Origin: Lumbricus rubellus
Lineage: Eukaryota > Annelida > Clitellata > Crassiclitellata > Lumbricidae
NCBI GenBank assembly: GCA_945859605.1
Contig: OX243812.1
Coordinates: 804,001 to 868,000, forward strand
Direction of reading: 5' to 3'
Length of the DNA: 64,000 nucleotides
The notes beneath the pieces were generated by a model, which worked only from the letters and a program-made list of their open reading frames with translations, searched no databases and was not told where the DNA came from. A program made the position numbers and the translations under genes. Shown in pieces: positions 26,845 to 38,800 of this stretch (the stretch's first letter is position 1; every line of letters begins with the position of its first letter).

Positions 26845-29778
26845 TTACATTACGAAATTACGCGGAGCATTTAGACACCGTTCCCTCACATTCTGTGCTG
26901 CAGCAGGACTTGCAGGTAATTTCGTTACATCGAATGCTCTGTACGCGTCAACCGTCCACAACGGATGACATGGTGGCATCTGGAATTCTTCAGGAGTGGC
27001 AACTCCAAACGTCGCTTTCTCTCCGAGACTGGGCACTGTCATTGGAACCGTCTGGTGGTAACTGGAAAATGAATCAGTTTTCTCACAATATTAGAGTTCA
27101 GTGGGAAGGTATTGTTTTTGATCATTACCCAATTTCTTATTACGAGTTATATCTCAGCTAACACTGGACGTCCTCTATGCCATTCAGACCTTCTAGTTAA
27201 TCTAGTTATTCTAGTACGTCGGTCGCGGACTGTCCAAACCCAGCATCGTGACTAGACACTTGCTGTCGGACGATCTTCTTGCGCTAAAAAAAACTCTGGC
27301 TAAGGCCTTATCTGGGACACACCATTTTCCCGCCCGTTCTCTTATGACTTTTCTTTTACACTGGATTCTTCGGAATGATTTATTTTTGTACTGTGGTCTT
27401 TATAAATCCTTAAATAACATAGAATAGAAAAGAATTTCGGTTGACCGCGATAAGAGAACATTTCTTAAACTTTGTTCTGTCTGGATTGGTTAGGCCTGGG
27501 TCGGGAGCCATGAAAACTAGTGGCAATCAAACTACGTGGGTAGCCTATGTCTATTTCGAATAGCCTACACTCTGACTTGCGTTATCTCCCGCGAGACCTG
27601 TCTAGTTTTATTTGGATGAACAAGTTAAGGTTTTCTTCTGTGACCTTGCCTGGGTCAGGATCACTTCTGAATACCTACATTGTAAAGGAACTATATAAAT
27701 CACATAGCCTACATAGATAGATATCTTTGAAACAAAAATGCAGGATGACCTTCACAAGGCCTTAAACACTGAAAGAATGGCTAGAGATTTGTTTAGATGT
27801 TTATATTACAATTAATCAGATTATTATTATTATTACTGCAGTAAAACATTGTTTTAAATCGTTGTGAAAACACTGACATGAATCCATTCTCGTATTCGTA
27901 TTTCTCGAGCGACCTCTGGACGATGGGAGCAAGACGTCTGAAGAAGAGATTATCCTGAAGCTTGACTGTCCTACCTGTACCCCACGCCGATGAGTATTTC
28001 TTCAACACTTTCGACGCCATATCGCAATCTGCACAACAGCATAAAATGGCCAGTGCATGTAATCAGTGCTTTGTGCTGTTAAAAAGCCTCTTAACGTCAT
28101 CTTCTCACTTGTAATAACACAGCTGCTCTAATTCACATAACAATAGACTAATGCAATAACAAGGATTATGAAGTGGTTCCAAAGAGTCCATGTTAGAACT
28201 GGGGCTGTATAGGAACACCGAATGTTCGCTTTGTATTCGCTTCAGGGTCGAATAGTTATTCGGTATTCGGCCGAATAGTATCGGAATAGGACCGAATACA
28301 AATAATGGTCACGTGGCATCTGCTTCTGTATATGCTGCTGCTATAGTGAGTGTTCACAAATTGGCAAAAAAGCTAATGTAGGCCTACAGTTAGCTACTTA
28401 CTTTTAGTTAGGTATTAAATTTACTGAGCTGAAACCTTTAATTGTACATTGAAATTCTGAATGTTGTAGGCAGACCTAATTTGTAGACTATTCGTATTCG
28501 TATGTTTGGTTGAATAGTGATAATTCCCTCTTCGGTGCAGCCCTAGTTAGAACCACTACAAATTCATGTGGAGTGCTTAATAGCCAATTTGTCTTCTTTA
28601 CCTCTTGTAAGCCGTGACTGTCCATAACTCTTGCATGGAAAAAATGTCTGACCTGATGATCCTCTTTGACTTGTCAAATAATAATAATAATCCTTTATAA
28701 TTATGTAGGCCTATAATATAGAAACAGGAATGAAAGTTTGCGCACGTGATTGACTTTCTTGTAAGCACCTGATCGCCGCTCCGCACTTGTCCTGCGCCAG
28801 AAGAGTCTCCCCACGGTAGAAGTAAGCCTAGAGCACAACAAACGGATCCTTTAATATGATTTCGGATGGATACATTGGATAGTCTACTGAGCACCAACGA
28901 TGCAGAATTTAAAACTCCCACTGATAATGATTGTTTACATTAATAATTTATGAGTTCTTCATCTCTCATTGGCATTACCGCCCGGGGGATTCCTGCTCTA
29001 CCAGCACCCCATGCCAACTCAGTCGTTTTTTTTTATTTAAGACGTTTTGTATAGTGCCTCTACCTCAGAAGCGCTCCCGGCCCAGCCACGGCTAAATAGA
29101 ACACTTTGAGATTCTTCAGGACCACAGTGCAGTGGAGCTATGATGAGTACACCGACCGTAGGCTACACTGTCCGTGGGAAGATGAGATGATGAGGGAAGA
29201 GGACTGACCACCCGCCCTCATATGCAGAGGCTAAGAAAATGAAGTGTCTAACATTTTTTACCATTACCCATGGCTGCATTTAAAGACTGCTGTTCTCCGT
29301 ATCTCATTGGCTTGTAACCTAAAGTGTAACCTTAACACAGAGCATTGAAGACTATAAGTATGGTTCATGAAGCACTTAGGCCTTAGGGCCTACACGGGGT
29401 TGCAGTTTAAAAACTGCCTAAATGATGCTCGCTATTAAACATTCAGTGTACATATAAAACTTTCAGGGAAGATGGTCAACAGCCTAGATGAAAGGTTTCG
29501 GGACCGAATCTAGCTCAAGCCGCCGTGTAGGGACTCTGAACAAGTTCTTTAGTTGCAATTGGCAATGCGTTTCGGCGTGAAACTCCTATTCAGTGCCCGT
29601 GCTGTAGTTGGGAACGCCTCTGAGTAGTAATCTTGAAGGGGCACTTTAATAAGTGCTCATACAAGATACATACATACATACATACATACATACATACATA
29701 CATACATACATACATACATACATACATACATACATACATACATACATACATACATACATACATACATACATACATACA

Positions 29779-29812
<34 letters not shown>

Positions 29813-32800
29813 CATGTACATACATACGTGGGGCGCGGTGGTCTAGTGGTGGCGTCGTTGCCTTGGAGCCGGAAGGTCCGAGGTTCGAATCCACCTCCCC
29901 GCGTAAGGACCTTGGGCAAGTCCTTCACTCACAATTGCTCAGCGCTTCGGCGTGAAACTCCGATGCAGTGTCCGCTCTGCATCGGGAGCGCTTCTGAGTA
30001 GAGAGCTTGAAGGGGCGCTATAACAAGTGCACATACAAACAAACATACATACATACATACATACATACATACATACATACATACATACATACATACATAC
30101 ATACATACATACATACATACATACATACATACATACATACATACATACATACATACATACATACATACATACATACATACATACATACATACATACATAC
30201 ATACATACATACATACATACATACACATACATACATACTTACATACATACATACATACGTATACATACATACTTTCATTTTAGTTTTAGTTAAAGTTGGT
30301 AGAACTTTAAGTTAGAGTGCTACTTGACTGAAATAATTAATTAATTGGCTAATAATAATTATAATAAGTTTGCTAATTAATTAATTTGATAATCAGTGCA
30401 TTCTTCTTCAACAAATCCTTGTAGTACCTACTCCTCTAAAAGAGAGTCAACTCACGTATGCAAAGTAGATTTCAGCCTTGAACTGCAAGTACTTCTGCCA
30501 CTTCTGACCCCACCAGGTATTCACAACAGTCAGTGCTGCATCTAAACATAATAATCCTCGTTTCATTTCAAACTGACACAACGAATTCATTCATTAATAC
30601 ATTCGAAAATTGTAATAGAGCCTCTTCCAGGACAATCGACTCAGAGACTCTCCCGACTCAAGCACACCAAAAAAAGAACAGTTTCAAGTTTGGTACAGAA
30701 GGACCCTGGTAGAGTTCCAGGGTGTAGGCGCAGCTCTAAAGGAAGGCCATTCCAGACCACTGGGCCATCCACAGAGCAGGCTCGATTCTTCATGGTAGCA
30801 GTACGAGCAAAAGGAAGTAAAAGGAATCCCTGTTCAGCAGAGCGTATTGGATTAACGCTCACAAGTTATCACAGGAGTCGAATTTAACTGTCAGCATCCA
30901 TGCATGAAGCCCATCACGCCCTGCTGCTCACTTTACCAATGCCAACTGCCGAATGGAAGGTTGAGTGGCCCATTGGGAGGTAGTAGGAAGCGATCCTGCA
31001 TCCGTGCGCACTTCGTGCCAGAATGTTTACCATTACCCAAACCAACTGCCAAATTATATTAGCAATAGGCCTAATACAAAACTCGACACAATGACCACAT
31101 AGAAAGTCTTGAGTTGTTTATAAAAAGAGTTTAGAATGGTCTCGTGGAAGTCGCACATCAGGGCTAACTGAATGGTAGCACCTTCTTCTTCTCATTAAGA
31201 CTTTGACGATTTGAAAAAAAGTAAGATGTTCTTACCAGCCAACCGATAGACTTTGGCAGTTTCATGAGCCAATGAAGAAATAATGGCTGAGTCGTGTTTC
31301 AGTTCAATGGCACGACCTATCGTCACTGCAGAAATACACAATCAACAAACCAGCAATGTGATACAATATGCAGTTAATGTGATATGCCAATGTGATTTTG
31401 CAATATGCAATGTGAGTAATGCAATAAATATAAATAAAACAAGTTAGTAGGTCAGCATATTCTTCATTCACGCAATCCTCCAATTCACTTTAGTATTCTG
31501 GCACATTCTGAAATAATATGCTGAGAGTAAATCCTCGTAATAATCAATATCTACTTTTCAAATAATATTGCAAGTATGTGCACGTACATAATGTAATACA
31601 TAAATAACGTCACATGTGGCTAATGTAAGCACAATGTTACTGTTACATGTTGCCTAAGCGTAGGCTAAGCAAATAATGTATCATCAATTCATCATACATG
31701 TGGCCAATGCAATATGCAAATAAGCTTACATGGTTAATGTTACATGTGGCTAATGTTACATGTGTCTAAGGCAATAAGAAATTATGCAAATAATGTAGCA
31801 TTTGGCAAATAATTGTAAAACAAAACTTATGTAATACGACACTAACTGTCTTACATTACTCACAAAGATTCCTAAGAGGTCAAAGGGTATGAACTGTGGT
31901 ACCTTCTTGTGCCTCTGCTGTGCACTGGTGAATGTATGTGTCGATAATGTTTGGATCAAGGTCAGATGAACTGAATTGTGGCGGCTCTTTCAGCTGGCCG
32001 ACCAGATCTTTCTGTTTAGAAAAAAAACCAACAACACCAGTTGCAAGTCACTACGGTGAACAGAATCTCAATTTTAAATTAATACATAAATAACGTCACA
32101 TGTGGCTAATGTAAGCACAATGTTACATGTTGCCTAAGCAAATTAAAGGGTTGTCTATTTTATTAGCCTACGTATATGCATGAAGGGGTGGGGTGATTTT
32201 CGTATGAAGGAGTCTCGACAAAATAACTCTGTAGTAGGGCCTATCCTAACAGCAGCTGTCCGGTGGCTTTTGATTAAATTATATAATTAAATTCTGTTCA
32301 GATGAAAACAGTGAACCATAACGCTTAACAAATTTTAGCCAGCAAATATGATTATGCGGTGAGTAGAGCTCAAGATTCCACTCTCTGTTAATCTTTGCGA
32401 ACATGAAGTGACCTTGAGTAAGACCTTCATGCACAATAATGATCAAAGCCGTCAAATTTCTGTCATGATGGTTCTATGTACATAACTAAACTTTGAAAGG
32501 ACGGTAATATCAAAATAGTTTATTCTATTATATGGCCTATAATATCAAGGCCGTATCCAGGATTTTATTTGGGGGTGTTTCTTCGGGGGAGAATTTCTGA
32601 GGACCTTTTTTTAAGTCGCCGGAAACGGCTTTCTTACCATTTTTTTTGCCTAATTTCATGTTGTTTTCATTATGTGCTACTGAATGCATTCTATTATTTT
32701 GGGCATTTTTCATTTCGGGGGTGTTTTCATTGTTTTATTTCATGGTTTCTACATCATGTGCTAGGGAAAGCATTATATTATTTTTTTACATTTTCCATTT

Positions 32801-35800
32801 CGAGGGGTGTTCAAACACCCAAAACACCCCCTAGCTACGGCCTTGGAGTATATATAATTATGCAAGCATTTTACTACTGTGCATGTTTGAGGTTGTACAT
32901 GCAGTTGCTAGGCCTATAGACAAACGTGAGCATTAACACATACACTGTAGTTGCAAACATGGGCGGAGACTTAGAGGAACAGGGGAACGGTCCCCCAAGG
33001 CTTATGGTGGGGGGCCGTCCATGGTATGTCTCCCAAATTTAAGAAAAGAAGTATTCTTAAATAACATCGTAAATTTCGACAGTGGTTAATTGTGGAAATA
33101 TTGCAAGAAGTAAATACTAGGCTGACTGTAATATCAGCTAGTTTGACAGGGAAAACGGTATTTGGGGGTAATTTCGGCCAAATGACTAAAAAGGATCGTC
33201 AGAAAGTTTGGCCGGCGAAAATGGAAAATTTCGTCGGCCAAATGTCGCGTCCTTCCTTCGGTCACTAGTTCGTTCCCCGCAACTTGTAGACCAAGTCTCC
33301 GCCCATGGTTGCAAAATATAATTTTCAGATAAATACATGGTATTTTGAGCGCACCTTAATGTTTTACTACTTTTCTAAATGGATTATCTGTGCACACACA
33401 ACATCCCCTGAAGACATTATCATAGGATGCAGTTAACTAGTTAAGACATATTTTCTCAAACGTATTTCCTTAACCTGCTGCTGTTTCTTCTCACCTGCAT
33501 TTCGGCAACCCTGACAGCGGGACAGTAATTCCTTCTCTCCTTTTGCTTTTTTGTGTTAGTCTCTATATCTAGAGTGTATAAAAGATGCTTTGTGAATTAC
33601 TGTCACTTTAAGCAATTAAAAAACTGTGGCTATGGTTACCTTGATCAGTGTGTACAATCCTGAAGCAATTCTCAGACACTTGTGCACTTCCAATGCATCC
33701 TCCATTTTGGCACTTTACAAAACAGAAAGAAAAACCTAACAGCAGAGAAAGCAAAGGCTGAGCAAGTACATCACTGAATAAGATAAGATAAGAATGGTCT
33801 TTTATTGACCAACAACTATCCGCATTTATGGGTACAGTCACGATAATAAGCGTACACAGGGTGAGAATTGGGCTTGGGGGGTTTCAACGCCCCAGTCTTT
33901 CTTAGAGCCCATGTTAAAGTCTGTTTTTCACACCCCGATTCCAAGTAGATAATGGTCCAACCCCCCAGTTATTTTTCCACAATTCTTACACTGAGCGTAG
34001 CCTACATCATCCATATAGACTGTATAGGCTAACTGAATTATCGATTGCAAACACGTGTAGGCCTAATTATTGTGACTGCAGCTAATGTTCTCTGTTCTCT
34101 ACCATTAACGGAAACAAATTGCTGAGCTTACTCGTCTTTTCCCGCGACAACTGAGGCATGCTCTGAAAACCACATTGCCACGTTGAACAGAATAGAGATC
34201 TTCTCATACAATGCATCGCTGTGTGCACTACAAAACAAACAAGCAATTGGCATTCAATTATATTACGTACACACAAAAAAGGTCCTGGGCATGACGTTAA
34301 ACTGCATCCATCCTCTGCCACAGGGAACCAACAACGTCCCTGTGCCGGTCCTAAGCCCGGACAAAATGAGGAAGGTTTGCCAGATGGGTGGCGATACACT
34401 GGCAGTGAAAAACCAAGACGATTGTAATCCGCCAAAACCACGACACAAGTGACATAGCTACCCAGATGCTTCAAGGTGTCATGATGTGGAGCAGACATGC
34501 ACAGGTCGGTCAGGACAGACCGATGGAGAGAGTCGTGGGAGAGAGCATGGGACACAACGGGCATTGACCCACGTTGTCCTTCATGCCTCTTTTTCACGAT
34601 TCTCTTCAATCGGACAAGGTGGTCTAGATGCTCCAAGATGTTACTGGTATGGAGCAGACCTGCTGACTGGACCGGTTGAGGCTGGGCAACATGGCACGAG
34701 ACAGACTCAGACAGAGAGTGGCGTCGGACTCCTACGGGCATTGAGCCCAGGGTTATTGATGATGATGATGATGACACACAAAAAATCGCATTTTCAAACC
34801 TCCCCCTTGTAGCAGCACGTACATAGGCCTATATTAGGCTATTGCCAAACAGTTAATTGGCTAAAGTCATCTGTAAAACATCTATTTTTACCGTAAGCTA
34901 CTATTTATTTTTGTTAAACAACATTATTTGCTAGCTAAAATTTGTTAACTGCTATGGTTAACTGTTTGTATCTGGACAGAATTTAATCATACTGTACTGA
35001 TTTAGCTCACATAAACCCTTAGCGGCAGGGTCTCAAACATGCGGCCCGCGAGAGCCATCTGGTTTTTTTTGTGTTTTTTATTTAAAGAAAGAAATTCGTT
35101 AAATCTGCTGTTCTTGTGCGATTTCTTCTAATTTTTGCTCAGGGCATTCAATCTGCAACAGCATATATGCAGATAGAGTTATAGTGGGCCTTCAATGTAA
35201 TACCATTCTTAAGCAGAAGTAGCCAAGTAGGCCGTAAGCCTACAACGAGGTTGATATTACGGAATTCTACACTTTTCTACTGCAAGACAATTCCAATAAA
35301 TCTGCACCTGCAGTACTGCAACACGCTTAACTTTAATGGCAATGCTTGGCATAAGCCTACCTACATATTACACAATAATTATTATGTGAACAGCCTTTTC
35401 ATTAATAATAATGAAGATCAATAAATTTTAAATGACACGCCTGACAGTTAGGCCTACGGGTGAATATTTACAAGCTGTAGGTCTACACTCCGATTCATCG
35501 TATCTCAAAAGATAAAACAAAGGGGCCGTCCATAAAGTATGTCACGCTATTTTTGACCATTTTTGACCCCCCCTCCCCCCTGTCACAAACTGTCACACTT
35601 TCTCGGACCCCCCCTAAAGTATGTCACACTTTCTCGGACCCCCCCCCCCTAAAGTACGTCGCACTTTCGATTTTTTTTGTAATTAACACCTTATTCAAAT
35701 TTAATCTAAAACACACTTCACTATTAAACTGTAAAGTTTCCACTTAAAAGTACTATCACATTATTAAAATGACTTTAATAGTAGAATAGTTAATTGCAAA

Positions 35801-38800
35801 CAGTTGTCACAGTTATTCATTGAAGCAGTAACTCAATGTAGATTGAATTTGAAAACAAAAATTGCAAAAATTAAACTAGACAATTATATAATACACATCA
35901 TTAAAAAAATAAATGTGTGACGTCACACATGGCCTGACCCCCCCTCCCCCCTGTCACAAACTGTCACACTTTCTCGGACCCCCTCCCCCCCCTGGAGCGT
36001 GACATACTTTATGGACGGCCCCAAAGCAATGATGTTCTCGTAGTTGGGAAACGTTGTCAGATGATGGGTAGGCTATCGCTAATCACACCTGATCACCTCT
36101 GAGACTACTCGCTATAATACTTTAACATTTAAAGCTGCTACAAGTTTAGTTGTAGGTAGGCTTACTAAATGTGCTATTGATGCTCTTCATAGGCCCTATG
36201 TTTGTGACTCTGAGTTTCCAATTTTGTGTTTAGTAGCCTACCATTATGGTTACACTGAAAGTAGGCCTATAATATTAACTTAGGTTATTTTACAAGATTA
36301 TATCATTATTAGGCCCAGAGCTTTGTAACCCTCACCTCATATAAATAGTCAAACTTGCAAGACATAATTATTTCATGTTGCGGCCCGCGAGACACTAAAT
36401 TTTCGATTTCGGCCCACACGATGACTTGAGTTTGAGACCCCTGCCTTAGCCTATAGGGCCTACATAGCCTTAGCTACATACCACTCTGCGTTGTAGGGCC
36501 TATAAAGTTTTACTTTAAATTGTCATCTTTGTCAAATCTCGAAACATTCACTCCAATATTTTATTGACTAGCTGTCTTTGACTGAGCATATAGCCTACCA
36601 TGCAGATGCAAAATAGCCGGTGTCGCGTGGCAGAGTCTCCCCCCTAAAAGTCTCCCCCCGGAGACTTTATTTCGAAATAGATTCTCTCCCGGAGGATCTG
36701 TTCTAGAATAAATTCGCTCCCAGGAGACTATACTCTGAAATAAAGTCTCCGGGGGGAGAGAATATTTCCTCCGCCCACGAAACAAAGTCTCCCCCGTTGA
36801 TCGTGAAATCGGCTACAGTCGCATAAAATTAATAGATTAGCATATCAAACCGTTAGTTTACGTTGCTAACACGATAACACGTTATTTAACACGAACATAT
36901 AGGCTATATAGCCTACTTTTACAACAGAAAAGTTTCTCCCAAAACAGATTTTCAGCCAGGGGGAGACTCTGTTTCGGGAAGAGACTTTGTATGGGGGGGG
37001 GAGACTTTATTTCGTGACACCGGCTTTACGCACATAATAACTTCCTATAGAAGTGTCTAAAATCAAAAAAATCTGTGTAACAACTTCACAGAAGCTCCAC
37101 ATACACACACAATATGTTTAACGCGCTAGACCAGCAAAACCATCTTGCATGTCGCAACTTGCTCTCTCCGCCTCCATCCTCTTCGGGCGACACAACAAAG
37201 CCATGCAGAAGTCCAAGGTAGGTGTTCAACTTTGAAACAACGACGTCTGTCTGGAGGTTTGGATTCGCCAGCAAGTCAATCAGTTGGGAACGAGTGTAGC
37301 AGAGTTCACTGAAAAATACAAACCGATTACCAGTATTGCATTCCAAAGGTGCCTCTGCAGTCTACACGGATATCAAAATTAATGTTCTAAAGAAATATTT
37401 TAAATAGCATAGTAGTCTAGGTCTCTATGACGTTCTTTAAATTTTATGTTAGCAATTACAATTACGGCTGCCTGTTTACAGCAGGCCTATAGGCTTAACT
37501 GTTCTTCCATTGCAGCCCACAGTGTATAATAGCCTACAGTATGGCGTCAAAGAAGCAGCTAAAGTCAATTGCTATGTTCAATCCGAACCTTTGACACGTA
37601 GGCCAACACATCAAAGTAGTTTCAAACTTTTTGATACCTTTTTCTTAGTCATTTGGTCTAAATTTTGCAAATATCAACCATTTCTGCCACTGAAAAAACT
37701 AATGACCTGTGCAAAGACTTTTCAGCAGCAGAACAGTGAGGGCCTGGAAGTTGGAACGAGCTGAGTGAAGAGGCAGCGTCAGTGGATACACTTAATATAA
37801 ACTTCAAGGAGAAACTAGGGCATATATAATTTTAAAACATTGTAAAAGTGGTGGTTCTCACACAGATCACGAGTCTCCTGAACCACCGTAAGCCCTGTTA
37901 TGTTATGTTATGTTATTTTTTGTTGTGCTTTGATCAAAATCCCGAAAAAAGTTTTATATATGGGGGATTCCATCCATGGGAGAACTTCGTTTAGATTAAA
38001 CACTCGTCACCGATAATTATGGGGTGTGGTCCGATCCCTGAAGAATTTTTGCTAAATAAAAATCGGATTCATGAAAAGAATTTGTGTCCCCCATTTAGCC
38101 TGTGCGCAATTTGAGATCTATTTTGCCAGTTTTCCGACTTTGGATGTCTGTATCAATCAATCAATCAATCACATAAATTTATATAGCGCCTCTTCAAGAT
38201 CTCTACTCAGAGGCGCTCCCAACCGAAGCCTGGTCAAAAAGAAAGGTCTTTAGAAGACGGTAGAAAGAGCCAGCAGAGTCACGAGGAAGAGAACGGAGAG
38301 CCGTAGGGAGGCCATTCCAGATAGCTGGACCCACCACGGAATAAGCTCTTCGCTGCATAGTAGCGGTACGACAAAAAGGGACAAGATAGTCACCGCGGGC
38401 AGCTGACCGCAGCGAACGGCGGCCCAGAGAAACGGAGACAGGAGTAAAAAGTGCACATAGATATGATGGAGCTTGAGACAGGATGCAGCGCCAAGCAATA
38501 CACGAAACTCTGTAAGCAATGCGTTGCTGCAGTGGGAGCCAGTGGAGGTCGTCCCTCATGAAGGCAGAAACGTGATGGAACCGGGAGATGCCACCAACCA
38601 AGCGTGCTGCAGATCGAAGGACTCTAACCAAGGAGTTCAGGCGGACCTGTGGGAGGCCGACATAAAGAGAAGAGCAGTAATCTAAGCGGCTGCAAACAAA
38701 GGCATGGACAAGAGTAGAAGATGCAGTGAATGAGAGAGAGAGAGCAACAACGCGCAGCTGTCGAATTTGGTAATAGCAGGCACGTGACAGGGAAGATAAT

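Noticed and set aside
28598..28921. A 107-codon minus-strand open frame
   Set aside because: The real coding signal here is the BROX exon 28827-28746 in another frame, with splice sites on both sides.
29828..29901. A functional tRNA gene
   Set aside because: The A and B boxes are present but the acceptor and anticodon stems do not pair convincingly, and the sequence continues into a SINE body and tail.
34082..34777. A 231-codon minus-strand open frame overlapping a BROX exon
   Set aside because: Only 34132-34227 matches BROX, and in a different frame from the long frame; the rest resembles interspersed-repeat sequence.
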